A stretch of 25,376 nt of DNA, taken from JAYODW01 sp038116745. Lineage in GTDB: Bacteria; Pseudomonadota; Gammaproteobacteria; Ga0077536. The first letter of the stretch is position 1, and each line of letters opens with the position of its first letter. This document shows positions 1 through 8,056 of this stretch, in pieces. The notes beneath the pieces are model-generated. The model was not told the DNA's origin. It did no database searches and saw nothing but the letters and a program-made list of their open reading frames with translations. The stretch spans positions 1 through 25,376 of the forward strand of contig JAYODW010000059.1 in the NCBI GenBank assembly GCA_038116745.1, written 5' to 3'. Made by a program: the position numbers and the translations under genes.

Positions 1-700
1 CGAGTAAACCGAGCAGCGCCGCTGCTGCCGCGTCCAGATCGCCAGCGTTGAGACTAGCGAGCGCCGCCGCATAGGCCTGCGCGACAGCGTCGTTCGGATC
101 AGCGTCTGCCCCGGCGTCGCGGAGCTCAATCCGTGCGCGGATCCGCTGCACCGCGTCGGATACTTCAATATTCGGCGGCAGATGAGCGAGCACCGCCCGC
201 GCGTCGTCGAATCGATCCAGCCCGACGTAGCTTTCGGCCAGCAGCGGATGGATCCTGAAATCCGTTTCATCCAGGGCGAGCGCTTCTTCCATCAGCGCCG
301 CCGAGGCCGCCGCATCGCCGCTTGCGAGCGCGCCCCTCGCCTCGCCAAGCAGTGCGTCAGCCGGTCGCGGCAGGAATCGCTCCACCAGCGCGCGAAGGCT
401 CTGCAACGACTGGACGCCAACTGCTTGTTCCACCGGAGCGCCGTCGCGAAAGAGAATCAAGGTCGGCAGACTTCGGACCCCGTACTCGGCGGCGAGCTGC
501 TGCTCTGCGTCGGTATCCACTTTCGCCACCCGGAGTCCGCCGTTCATCTCGCCAGCGAGTTCCTCCAGAACCGGCGCCAGTGACCGGCAGGGCGCGCACC
601 AGGCGGCCCAGAAATCGACCAGCACGGGCAGCTTATGCGAAAGCTCCACTACCTCAGCCGCGAAGGTCGCCGCGGAGACATTGATAACCTCAGATGACAT
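1..700 (-). CDS. CnoX/YbbN-like thioredoxin with TPR tail (3' end cut by window)
   Basis: This is a thioredoxin-fold protein with a helical tail, in the style of the CnoX (YbbN) chaperone-redox proteins that protect clients from oxidation and pass them to GroEL. I translated it from the ATG at 700; the frame is open to position 1, so about 233 codons are seen and the C-terminus is missing. The active site reads WCAPC at about residues 34-38, and the cis-proline appears in SLPTL. After about residue 115 the sequence becomes Ala/Leu/Glu-rich with TPR-like helices, as in the CnoX family. Both active-site cysteines are present, whereas E. coli CnoX is known for a non-canonical, largely redox-inactive site, so this copy may be redox-active. 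A GAGGT ribosome binding site sits about 8 bases upstream. It lies 14 bases after the ligase gene and is probably cotranscribed with it. Confidence 0.88.
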   Translation of the reverse strand, partial: MSSEVINVSAATFAAEVVELSHKLPVLVDFWAAWCAPCRSLAPVLEELAGEMNGGLRVAKVDTDAEQQLAAEYGVRSLPTLILFRDGAPVEQAVGVQSLQSLRALVERFLPRPADALLGEARGALASGDAAASAALMEEALALDETDFRIHPLLAESYVGLDRFDDARAVLAHLPPNIEVSDAVQRIRARIELRDAGADADPNDAVAQAYAAALASLNAGDLDAAAAALLGLL

Positions 701-714
701 GTCGTGACCTCGTT

Positions 715-2175
715 TCAGGATAGCCCGGCAACAAGGCGGTCGCGGACTTCGCGCCGCAGAATCTTGTTGGCGGCACTCTTGGGCAGCTCGGGCCACACGG
801 CGATTGCCTTCGGTCGCTTGTAGTTGGCCAGCTTGTCGCGGGCGTAGGCCTCCAGCGCCGAAACATCGAGCCCGTCGCGCGCGGCAACCACCGCCTCGAC
901 ACGATCGCCCCACTTGTCGTCCGGTAACCCCACCACCGCGGCTTCTATCACGCCGGGATAGCCCATCAGGACGTCCTCCACCTCCCGTGGGTAGACGTTG
1001 TAGCCCCCGGAAATCAGCATGTCGTTCTTCCGGTCGACCAGGTAGTAGAACCCGTCTTCATCGCAGTAGCCGATGTCTCCCGTATGCAGCCAACCGTTAC
1101 GAAATGCCTCCTCGGTCGCCTCCGGTCGATTCCAGTAATACGCCATGGTCTGGGGACCTCGACAGACAATCTCACCGATCTCCCGCGGCGGCAGCGGCTG
1201 GTCCTGTTCATCGAAAACAGCACACTCCACGAACGTGAACGGGCGACCACAGGAGCCTTCGCGACCATGGTCTTCGGGCGCGAGGCAGGTAATGACCATC
1301 GGGCTCTCTGCCTGACCATAAACCTGCGCAAAGATCTCACCGAATCGGGCCTCGGCTCGCCGCAGCAGGCTAGGCGCAATCGGCGAAGCACCATAGGCAA
1401 TTTTGCGCAGAGAAAATTCCGCCTCAGGCAGTGCACTCTGCTCCAGCACCATGGCCAGCATGGTCGGCACCAGGAAGGTGTGGCTGGCTTTTTCCCGCGC
1501 CGCAAGTTCGATGAACTCGGCCGGGTCGAATTTCTTCATGACCAGAGAGCGCACACCGCGACTCAAGGCGGGCAGAAAGAAAGCACCGGAAGCGTGGGCG
1601 ATCGGAGCGGCATGAAGAAAGGTATTGCCGGTCTCGAGGTCGGGCACCAGGTCCATCAGGAACGCCGACATCTCGGCCAGTTCGCCCCGGGTTGTCAGGG
1701 TCACCGCCTTTGCTTTGCCTGTCGTACCCCCGGTGTAGCCGAGCCGCAATGGTGCATCGAGCGCGCGATCCTGCGCGCAGGGCCGGTCGTCAGCGGCGGT
1801 CAACATGTCCGAGAATTCCCGCGCTGCAATACTGATCTCAACCTCAAGGCCGTCAATATCATCGTGGATCACGGCCCGACTGCCGCTGTCGGTCAGCTTG
1901 TAGCGATGATTTTCGAGCGTTTCCCGGGTATTCATTCCTACCCGGACGAGCCCTGCTTTAGCGAGTGCGTAATACGCGACGAGACACTCAATGCTGTTGG
2001 GGAGAAGAACGCCAACCCGGTCACCGGGCTGTAGCCCGCGCGCCAGCAAGGCGTTGCCGACCACGTCCGTCAAGCGATCGAACTCGCGAAAACTGACGTT
2101 GCGCGTCCCCTCGGTCAGACAGGTCTGATCTCCGTAATAGAGCGCCGCGCGGCGAATGAGTGAACCAATCTGCAT
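715..2175 (-). CDS. AMP-forming acyl-CoA synthetase/ligase
   Basis: This is an ANL-superfamily enzyme that activates a carboxylic acid with ATP to an acyl-adenylate and then probably a CoA thioester. The visible core motifs are the phosphate loop YTGGTTGKAKAV (147-158, where the usual SG is GG and the usual Pro after Lys is Ala), YGQAES (286-291), GWLHTGD (361-367), the hinge region DRKNDMLISGGYNVYPREVE (381-400) and the catalytic lysine K471 in NKILRR. At 486 residues it is slightly short for the family but complete. The acyl specificity cannot be read from the sequence; a fatty or aromatic acid is possible. The ATG at 2175 has only a weak purine-rich upstream sequence. A TAGAAT -10-like box lies at 2212-2217. 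The next gene downstream is the thioredoxin, with no obvious functional link. Confidence 0.9.
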   Translation of the reverse strand: MQIGSLIRRAALYYGDQTCLTEGTRNVSFREFDRLTDVVGNALLARGLQPGDRVGVLLPNSIECLVAYYALAKAGLVRVGMNTRETLENHRYKLTDSGSRAVIHDDIDGLEVEISIAAREFSDMLTAADDRPCAQDRALDAPLRLGYTGGTTGKAKAVTLTTRGELAEMSAFLMDLVPDLETGNTFLHAAPIAHASGAFFLPALSRGVRSLVMKKFDPAEFIELAAREKASHTFLVPTMLAMVLEQSALPEAEFSLRKIAYGASPIAPSLLRRAEARFGEIFAQVYGQAESPMVITCLAPEDHGREGSCGRPFTFVECAVFDEQDQPLPPREIGEIVCRGPQTMAYYWNRPEATEEAFRNGWLHTGDIGYCDEDGFYYLVDRKNDMLISGGYNVYPREVEDVLMGYPGVIEAAVVGLPDDKWGDRVEAVVAARDGLDVSALEAYARDKLANYKRPKAIAVWPELPKSAANKILRREVRDRLVAGLS

Positions 2176-2211
2176 GCGAGTCGCTTTCTTCTTCAGGTCA
2201 AAACGGGCGCC

Positions 2212-2217
2212 ATTCTA
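2212..2217 (-). promoter_or_regulatory. Candidate -10 box for the acyl-CoA ligase gene
   Basis: On the minus strand this reads TAGAAT, one mismatch from the sigma-70 -10 consensus, and would start transcription about 30 bases before the ATG at 2175. I found no good -35 element at 16-18 bases spacing, so the call is tentative. The 209-base divergent region 2176-2384 holds this site and the opposing one at 2343-2351, and no gene. Confidence 0.3.
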
Positions 2218-2342
2218 GAGCGGCCGGGCCGAAATATCGCGGCGCACCTGCCGCGCATGCATGACCCCGATGAAGCGGAGGCAGCGAACCATACAACCTG
2301 GCGCGGCGCTGTACACTGGCACTGCTTCAGCCACGCGCGCGG

Positions 2343-2351
2343 TGCTATCCT
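2343..2351 (+). promoter_or_regulatory. Candidate extended -10 promoter for the 317-residue protein gene
   Basis: The sequence TGCTATCCT fits an extended -10 element (TGn followed by a -10 hexamer). It would place the transcription start near 2358, about 27 bases before the ATG at 2385. The -35 region is poor, as is common for extended -10 promoters. There is no clear Shine-Dalgarno sequence before 2385. Confidence 0.3.
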
Positions 2352-2384
2352 CCGCCCGACCGGACAAACGCCCGTCTCGCACGC

Positions 2385-3338
2385 ATGCAGACCCCCCTCA
2401 GACAGCTCATTTCGGACCAACTGGCTAATCAGCGCACGGCTTTCAGTCTTGGCGGCGCTGGCGCTCTCGCGGAATTTGCCGGCGATGTGCGGGAAGTCGT
2501 GAGCACAACTGACGGGGTGTTCACAGTGTCGAGCCCGCGCGGTGGACTACAGCTCCACCTCAAGCCTTCGCTTCGCGCACTGGCCTGGGAAGCGCTGTCC
2601 GCAGGCCAGGGGCGCTGGCAACAGGGGATCGCGCTGTTCATAGAGCGATCTGCAGACGCCTCACGCAGCGTACTGACCGAGATGGGAATAGACAGCGGCA
2701 GCATTGCCCCGGAGCATCGCCACCACCGACTTTTTGACCTCGGTGCGGGACTGAGAGATGCAGCGTTCTGCGTGCGTACTGACCGCGCAGAACTGCTGCA
2801 GATGCTGCGCGCATACACCGGACAACCTGTTCTGGAAGACAACCATCCATTGCTTGCAGCCCTGGTCGAAGCGAGCCCGCATCGCGTTGTCCTCTCCAGG
2901 CTTGCCCGCATCGAGGTGTATCAAGCCATCGCGCGTGACCACACGCCGGATGGGCCGCACACTCACCTGCTGCCGCAAAAACTGAACGGCCGCCATCATC
3001 TACCGACGACGGTTCCTTTAAAACCCGAGCACGAACTCATCCTCAGTATCCACCCGGAACACCCGCTGCTCGATCCTCTCGGGCAGCCGCGCAGCTTCGA
3101 TCCGCGCGCGCACGGTGCTTTTCAGGGGATTCTCCGCGAGCTGGGCGACCCAGAGTACGTGCGGACCAAAACGCAAGTCTGGAATGCACTGCGCCACAGG
3201 TCAGGAAATCCCGAATTACCCGAAAAGGGCCACTCGCGTCTCGGGCGCCTGGCTCAGCGCATCGCGCTGCGCCAGCTCGCGTTGATGGACCACGACCCTG
3301 CTCAGCTGACGGAGCTAAAAGCGCGTTTTGGTGACTGA
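2385..3338 (+). CDS. Uncharacterised conserved-looking protein, 317 residues
   Basis: I do not recognise a function. The protein has no signal peptide or membrane segment and looks cytosolic. Visible blocks are FSLGGAGALAEF (20-31) near the N-terminus, a central segment GPHTHLLPQKL (190-200) and HPEHPLLD (223-230). The density of histidines in the middle (also HRHH at 111-114) is striking and could bind metal, but no known metal motif is evident. The N-terminal and HTHLLP blocks faintly recall a family I know as DUF6925, from memory only and unverified. It starts at an ATG 27 bases after a possible extended -10 promoter, and its stop overlaps the GTG start of the next gene, so the two are translationally coupled and likely in one operon with the queuosine-precursor transporter. 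Confidence 0.75.
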   Translation: MQTPLRQLISDQLANQRTAFSLGGAGALAEFAGDVREVVSTTDGVFTVSSPRGGLQLHLKPSLRALAWEALSAGQGRWQQGIALFIERSADASRSVLTEMGIDSGSIAPEHRHHRLFDLGAGLRDAAFCVRTDRAELLQMLRAYTGQPVLEDNHPLLAALVEASPHRVVLSRLARIEVYQAIARDHTPDGPHTHLLPQKLNGRHHLPTTVPLKPEHELILSIHPEHPLLDPLGQPRSFDPRAHGAFQGILRELGDPEYVRTKTQVWNALRHRSGNPELPEKGHSRLGRLAQRIALRQLALMDHDPAQLTELKARFGD

Positions 3339-3852
3339 GAAACTGCTCGCTATCTCTGTTCTGCTGCTGTGCGCCCTCGCTGCGCCGGCTGAGACCGAGC
3401 CTCCGCCGTTCTCGCTGATGACACCGCCGGGGCTCGCCCAGCCACAGCTTTCACGGACGTTAACGGGCGAGACCTGGGCTTATCTGGCCACGCAACGCGG
3501 ACAGCCCACGCGGCTGCTGATCACGGTCATGGCGGCAACCGACGTCGAAAACCTCCTTGGCACCTTCAGCGACGCGCGTTGCGTGAACCTGTTCGTCGAC
3601 GAGTTGCGCCGCCAGTACGATGATTTCTTTGTCATCGAGATGAAGCGTCCCCTGGCGCTTGGACCCAGCGAGCTTCCCCAGTTTCGATGGACCGGCCGGC
3701 GGGTATCCAGCATGCTGACCGGGGTGCTGAGTTGTGGCCAGCTGGCCGATCGCTACTACATCATCGACTTCGTCGACGAGCTGCAGAACGCCAGCCACAG
3801 CTTCCCGGCCGTTCGCGCGGCGCTGCGCGGTTTCTCTGCCGCCCCCCGCTGA
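3331..3852 (+). CDS. Small secreted (periplasmic) protein of unknown function
   Basis: The N-terminus has a basic start, a run of Leu/Val/Ala (LLAISVLLLCALAAPAE) and an AxA-like cleavage site near APA-ET, so a Sec signal peptide of about 20 residues is likely. The mature part is about 150 residues with two cysteines (in DARCVN and LSCGQ), which could form a disulfide in the periplasm. I do not recognise the family. I prefer the GTG at 3331; the TTG at 3328 is equally in frame. The start lies inside the end of the preceding gene, an overlap of 8 bases. The stop is 16 bases before the start of the transporter gene. Confidence 0.75.
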   Translation: MTEKLLAISVLLLCALAAPAETEPPPFSLMTPPGLAQPQLSRTLTGETWAYLATQRGQPTRLLITVMAATDVENLLGTFSDARCVNLFVDELRRQYDDFFVIEMKRPLALGPSELPQFRWTGRRVSSMLTGVLSCGQLADRYYIIDFVDELQNASHSFPAVRAALRGFSAAPR

Positions 3853-3868
3853 ATTGCAGCGTCGGGTC

Positions 3869-4588
3869 ATGGTCAAGCGCTATCGCTATTACGACCTGCT
3901 GATGGCGGGTTTCGTCGCGGTATTGCTGTGCTCCAACCTGATTGGGCCGGCGAAAATCTGCGCCATCGACCTGCCCCTGGCGCTGCCGTTCCTTGGCGCA
4001 ACGCTGGTCTTCGGCGCAGGCAGCCTTTTTTTCCCAATCAGCTACCTCTTTGGCGATGTGCTGACCGAGGTGTATGGCTATGCGCGCGCACGAAGAGTGA
4101 TCTGGGCCGGCTTCGGCGCCATGATTTTCGCGACCGCCATGACACAGGGTGTACTGCGTCTTCCACCCGCTTCCGGGGAAGCCTTCAACACCGTCCTGCA
4201 GCCCGCTCTCGAAACGGTGTTTGGCGGCACCTGGCGCATCGCGATTGCCTCGATCCTTGCTTTCTGGATAGGTGATTTTGTGAATGCGTACGTGCTGGCA
4301 CGCATGAAAGTGTGGACTGAGGGTCGCCTGCTCTGGACGCGGACCATTGGCTCGACAGTGCTTGGACAGGCTGTGGACAGCCTGGTGTTCTATCCCGTGG
4401 CGTTTTACGGGATCTGGCAGACGGACAGCCTGCTCACGGTGCTGGGCTTCAATTTCGCGTTCAAAGTGTCGGTCGAAGTACTGCTGACGCCCGTGACCTA
4501 TGCCGCGGTTGCCGCGCTCAAAAAAGCAGAGGACGAGGACTTCTACGATCGGGACACGGCCTTCACCCCCTTTGCGCTGAACGACTGA
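3869..4588 (+). CDS. Queuosine precursor transporter (VUT/YhhQ-type)
   Basis: This 239-residue membrane protein belongs to the vitamin uptake transporter (VUT) group, which includes E. coli YhhQ, the importer of the queuosine precursors preQ0/preQ1 used in tRNA modification. Six or so hydrophobic segments are visible, and the family block FPISYLFGDVLTEVYGYARA occurs at about 55-74. The C-terminus ends in a short acidic tail. The frame is open upstream to 3734, but that part only overlaps the previous gene and is not hydrophobic; the ATG at 3869 followed by a basic segment and the first helix is the natural start. No strong ribosome binding site is present, which fits coupling to the gene ending at 3852. 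The exact substrate is inferred from the family. Confidence 0.88.
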   Translation: MVKRYRYYDLLMAGFVAVLLCSNLIGPAKICAIDLPLALPFLGATLVFGAGSLFFPISYLFGDVLTEVYGYARARRVIWAGFGAMIFATAMTQGVLRLPPASGEAFNTVLQPALETVFGGTWRIAIASILAFWIGDFVNAYVLARMKVWTEGRLLWTRTIGSTVLGQAVDSLVFYPVAFYGIWQTDSLLTVLGFNFAFKVSVEVLLTPVTYAAVAALKKAEDEDFYDRDTAFTPFALND

Positions 4589-4669
4589 GGCAAATGCAGC
4601 AATGCCGGAAAATACAGACGACGCTCAGCCGCACGGTGGTATCCGGCCGCCGGCGTATCTGATGCGCGC

Positions 4670-4695
4670 AAAAAAAAACCTCGCCGCAGCGAGGT
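4670..4695 (-). terminator. Intrinsic terminator on the minus strand
   Basis: Read on the minus strand, a perfect 6-bp stem (CCTCGC paired with GCGAGG, 4-base loop) is followed directly by nine T residues (plus-strand A9 at 4670-4678). This is a textbook Rho-independent terminator. On the plus strand the hairpin is not followed by T residues, so it does not terminate the transporter transcript. No protein-coding gene on the minus strand ends here, so the terminated transcript is unexplained. Confidence 0.75.
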
Positions 4696-4760
4696 CAAGC
4701 AAGAGGAGGGATGGGAGGAATGGCTGCAGCTTAGGCCTCTCCTGTCGACGAAACTGGGAA
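4670..4760 (-). ncRNA. Candidate small RNA with pyrimidine-rich anti-Shine-Dalgarno-like tract
   Basis: Immediately 5' of the terminator at 4670-4695, the minus strand carries a C/T-only-like stretch (complement of 4701-4720, containing CCTCCTC-type and CCTCCC-type units). Such tracts can pair with Shine-Dalgarno sequences, as in known CU-rich trans-acting small RNAs such as the CCUCCUCCC-motif RNAs of Rhodobacter. The 5' end given is a guess, since I found no convincing promoter; a weak TTGTCT (4827-4832) has no good -10 partner. The region is intergenic, between the transporter stop at 4588 and the preferred ABC ATPase start at 4815. An alternative is the 3' end of a longer antisense transcript from the ATPase gene. 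Confidence 0.35.
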
Positions 4761-4814
4761 CTGCATCACATTTCTGCGATCCGAATGGACGGGCAGGCGC
4801 TTTTACGACGAACG

Positions 4815-5546
4815 ATGGGTACTAAGAGACAAGCGGCAGAGAACGAAGACGCGGTTCGCCCGGATACGCACACCACGGCGCCCCCGCTGCTCGAGGTGAG
4901 CGGACTCGTCAAACGCTACAGCAACAACGGCCCGACGATTCTTGATTGCATTGATCTGCGCATCGCTTCTGGGGAGTTCGTCGCCATCATGGGCCGCAGC
5001 GGCTCCGGAAAAAGCACGCTGCTGAATCTGATTGGACAGATGGACGCCGCGGACGCCGGGCGGATCACCTTCGCGGGGCACGACTTTTCCGTCGTCAACG
5101 AAGAAGCGCGGACGTTGTTCAGGCGTGAGCATCTGGGTTTTGTTTTCCAGGCGTATAACCTGCTGCCCACGCTGACCGTGCGCGAGAACATTGCTCTGCC
5201 TCTGCAGCTGAACGAACTTGCGCGCGAACCCCGGATCTCCCAGCTCCTGGTCGAGCTTGATCTCGAAGCAGTCAGCGAGCGCTACCCGGATGCGATATCC
5301 GGAGGAGAGCAACAGCGCACTGCCATCGCGCGTGCCGTCGCGCATCGTCCAAGCCTGGTGATCGCTGACGAACCAACGGGAAATCTGGACGCCGACACAG
5401 CGGCAGCCGTCATGCGCCTGTTCGAACATGCTGTTCGCTCTACCGGAGCGGCGCTGCTCATGGCGACGCACAGTCGCACCATGGCACGTCACGCTGATCG
5501 CGCGCTGCATCTCGAGCGAGGTCGATTGCGCCCTGCCGACGAATGA
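4815..5546 (+). CDS. ABC transporter ATPase, AttE/LolD-like
   Basis: This is the nucleotide-binding subunit of an ABC transporter of the LolD/MacB-type group, which works with FtsX-fold permeases. From the ATG at 4815 (243 residues) the motifs are: Walker A GRSGSGKST (60-68), Q-loop Q112, signature SGGEQ (162-166), Walker B LVIADE (181-186), D-loop after NLD (190-192) and switch H219. The frame is open back to an ATG at 4602, only 13 bases after the previous gene, but that 71-residue extension is basic and unlike the family and spans the terminator at 4670-4695; an ATG at 4785 is also possible. None has a strong ribosome binding site. The last codons overlap the permease start by four bases (ATGA), so the two are coupled. 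The partner genes make an AttEFGH-like exporter the best assignment. Confidence 0.92.
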   Translation: MGTKRQAAENEDAVRPDTHTTAPPLLEVSGLVKRYSNNGPTILDCIDLRIASGEFVAIMGRSGSGKSTLLNLIGQMDAADAGRITFAGHDFSVVNEEARTLFRREHLGFVFQAYNLLPTLTVRENIALPLQLNELAREPRISQLLVELDLEAVSERYPDAISGGEQQRTAIARAVAHRPSLVIADEPTGNLDADTAAAVMRLFEHAVRSTGAALLMATHSRTMARHADRALHLERGRLRPADE

Positions 5547-8056
5547 ACATCACCCACCGCGCGTCCCTGCGCTTTCTCCTGCGACATCGCCTGCAATGCC
5601 TCCTTGCGGTCTTCGGGGTCGGGCTCGGTGTCGCCGTGGTCATCGGCATCCAGGGCATACAGCTAGGTGCCCGAAGCGCTTTTGACCAGGCGCTGGGCGC
5701 TGTTTTCGGCAACGCTACACACATCGTGCGTTCGAGCGCAGGGGTATTTCCCGAATCCCACCTGGCCGAGATACGGCGGGCGCTGCCCGGGTTTGAACCA
5801 ACGCCGGTCATCAGCGGACAGGTCGCGCTAATCGAGGGGCCTGAACGGCACACCAGGACCGTGAACATCGTCGGCATCGATCCCCTGACCCGTCCAACCC
5901 CCCTGTCAAACTCAGGCAGCAGCTCAATGCGTCTGATCACAGAGCCTGGCACGGTCATTCTTCCCCGCAGCCTCGCGGATGAACTTGGACTTGTCAGTGG
6001 CAGTGAATTCCAAATTCAGTCTGCCGCTTCGGCGACGCGGATGCTGAAGGTGCTGGAGATATTGCCCGATGCCGACTTCGCGCTCTCTGGTCCGGGCACG
6101 GGCCTGCTGGTCATGGACATCGCCAATGCACAGGAGGTCCTGCAGCAAGCCGGCAAGCTGTCCCGTATCGAGCTGCATACACCCCAGGATGCGGCGCACC
6201 GCGATGCTCTGGAAACCCTGCGAACAGACCTCAGTCCTCCGATGCTGCTTGAGAGCTATGGCCGCAGCCTCAACAGCACGCGCCAGCTGACGCAGGCGTT
6301 CTATACCAATCTAGATGCCCTCAGTTTTCTGGCACTCATCGTGGGTGGCTTCATGGTTTACAGCACGATGAGCTTCCTGGTCAGACAGCGTCAACGGATC
6401 TACGCCCGCCTGCGCGCCATGGGCTGCACTAGGCGGGAGATCCTGAAAAGCGTCGCGCTCGAGGCGACCGCGCTAGGCGTAGTCGGCGGTGCCCTGGGCA
6501 ACGGACTCGGTCTGCTGCTCGCCAATGGCCTCAGCGCCTCGTTCACGCAGAGCCTGGCTGACCATTACGCGGCGCCAGAACAACTCGCGACGCTCAGCTC
6601 CCCCACACTCTGGCTGCTTGGCTTCGGGATGGCGATAGCCGTTTCATTGGCAGCAGCGGTGGTGCCGGCCTGGCAGGCGGCAACGCACCCGCCTGCGCAG
6701 CGCATGCGCCAGCAAACACAGACGGGAGTCGGCCGTAGCCGGCTGCATCTCCTGTCAGCCGCTGCCCTGTCTGTCTGGGGCGGCGCCCTGCTGCTGGCCC
6801 CCGGCCTGTCGCTGCTGGCGGGCTTTGCCGCTCTGGGCTGCTACCTGCTTGCTGCCATTCTCCTTGTGACGCCGCTGCTTGGCGCGCTGCTCGGCCTGAC
6901 CGCGAGGCTGTGCGCAGACCGGCTGCCGCTGGCTGAGCAGCTGGCGCTGAAAAGTGCGCGGAATGCGCTATCCGGACTCGGCCTCGCCATTGCGGCGCTG
7001 ATGACCGCAACCGCCATCGGTATCGGAATCGGCCTGATGGTGACGAGTTTCCGCACCGCGGTCGACGACTGGCTCAACCAGCTGTTACGCGCCGACTTGT
7101 ATATTTCGGCCAGTTCGCAGGGTCCGGAAGTTCTGATAGACGCTGGCACCGTCAGCGAGATTGCCTCGCTTCCCGGGGTGGCCGCTGTCAGCCGGGTGAG
7201 ACGTCTGCAACTGGCCGCCGCAGCAGACTCCATCAGACTCAGCGTCTTCGAGCTGCCGCCCGCAGCGCGCTCCGGCTTTCGCTTTGTCGCCGGCCCCGAA
7301 TGGGAACCGTGGTTGACCGGCGACGCAGTGTTTATCTCTGAGCCTTTCGCCCGTCGGCACAGGGCCGCGCTCGGTGACACAATCACGCTGCCAACGCGGG
7401 ATGGCCCAATTGCACTACCGGTCCGCGGGATCTACGTCGACTACGCCAGCGAACAGGGCACTGTCGCAGTGGCCTGGCCGTTCTACCGCGCGCACTGGTC
7501 AGAGGAAGGTGCCAACAGCATCGGGCTGTATCTCGACGACACCGCTGGAAACACTCTGCTTCAGCAGATTGATTCGATGACCAGCCCGGGCGGACTCTCT
7601 ACCTGGTCCAACCGAACTCTCCGACAGCATTCGCTTGATGTCTTCGATCGCACCTTCCACATAACCGACGCGCTTACCGTGCTCGCCGAGCTCATCGCGG
7701 CGCTCGGAGTGCTGAATGCTCTGCTCGCGTTGCATCTCGATCGCGCGCGCGAATATGCGGTTCTGCGCGCCTGCGGCTGTGACGCGGCTCTGATGCGACG
7801 CAGTCTCTACGCCACTTCCTTGTTCGTCGCCTTCGCCGCAGTTCTGTTCGCGATACCTGTTGGAGCGGGCATCGCCTGGCTACTGACAGCCATCATCAAC
7901 GTGCGCTCTTTCGGCTGGAGCATGTCGCTCAGCTGGACGCTGGCCGCTGTCCTCGTGCCCGTTGCGGTCGCTGTTGTGGCGGCGCTCTTGGCAAGCATTT
8001 ACCCGACTGAGCGCGCTCTCCGACAGATGCCCGCGGTGGTGTTGAGGAATGAGTAA
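5543..8056 (+). CDS. FtsX-type ABC permease, AttF/AttG-like, two permease halves
   Basis: This 837-residue inner-membrane protein is the transport subunit paired with the ATPase at 4815. About ten hydrophobic segments are visible, near residues 18-38, 260-280, 307-330, 354-375, 403-420, 424-450, 478-502, 709-731, 755-781 and 795-817. Two large periplasmic domains (about 40-255 and 505-705) separate them, and each half ends in an FtsX domain with a cytoplasmic coupling segment of the type YARLRAMGCTRREI and YAVLRACGCDAALM. The duplication corresponds to two permeases joined in one chain. FtsX-fold transporters such as LolCDE and MacB do not import; they move or extract lipids, lipoproteins or peptides at the periplasmic face. 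The substrate here is unknown. The stop overlaps the start of the AttH-like gene by eight bases. Confidence 0.9.
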   Translation: MNITHRASLRFLLRHRLQCLLAVFGVGLGVAVVIGIQGIQLGARSAFDQALGAVFGNATHIVRSSAGVFPESHLAEIRRALPGFEPTPVISGQVALIEGPERHTRTVNIVGIDPLTRPTPLSNSGSSSMRLITEPGTVILPRSLADELGLVSGSEFQIQSAASATRMLKVLEILPDADFALSGPGTGLLVMDIANAQEVLQQAGKLSRIELHTPQDAAHRDALETLRTDLSPPMLLESYGRSLNSTRQLTQAFYTNLDALSFLALIVGGFMVYSTMSFLVRQRQRIYARLRAMGCTRREILKSVALEATALGVVGGALGNGLGLLLANGLSASFTQSLADHYAAPEQLATLSSPTLWLLGFGMAIAVSLAAAVVPAWQAATHPPAQRMRQQTQTGVGRSRLHLLSAAALSVWGGALLLAPGLSLLAGFAALGCYLLAAILLVTPLLGALLGLTARLCADRLPLAEQLALKSARNALSGLGLAIAALMTATAIGIGIGLMVTSFRTAVDDWLNQLLRADLYISASSQGPEVLIDAGTVSEIASLPGVAAVSRVRRLQLAAAADSIRLSVFELPPAARSGFRFVAGPEWEPWLTGDAVFISEPFARRHRAALGDTITLPTRDGPIALPVRGIYVDYASEQGTVAVAWPFYRAHWSEEGANSIGLYLDDTAGNTLLQQIDSMTSPGGLSTWSNRTLRQHSLDVFDRTFHITDALTVLAELIAALGVLNALLALHLDRAREYAVLRACGCDAALMRRSLYATSLFVAFAAVLFAIPVGAGIAWLLTAIINVRSFGWSMSLSWTLAAVLVPVAVAVVAALLASIYPTERALRQMPAVVLRNE

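Noticed and set aside
1084..2034. Plus-strand open frame of 316 codons opposite the acyl-CoA ligase gene
   Set aside because: The minus strand encodes a complete enzyme with all family motifs, and this frame has no recognisable domain; it is a by-product of high GC content. The same holds for long opposite frames at 4803-5510, 11789-12448 and 18460-19143.
4602..4814. 71-residue N-terminal extension of the ABC ATPase
   Set aside because: The frame is open, but the extension is unlike the family, has no ribosome binding site and contains the minus-strand terminator; the ATG at 4815 gives the usual length.
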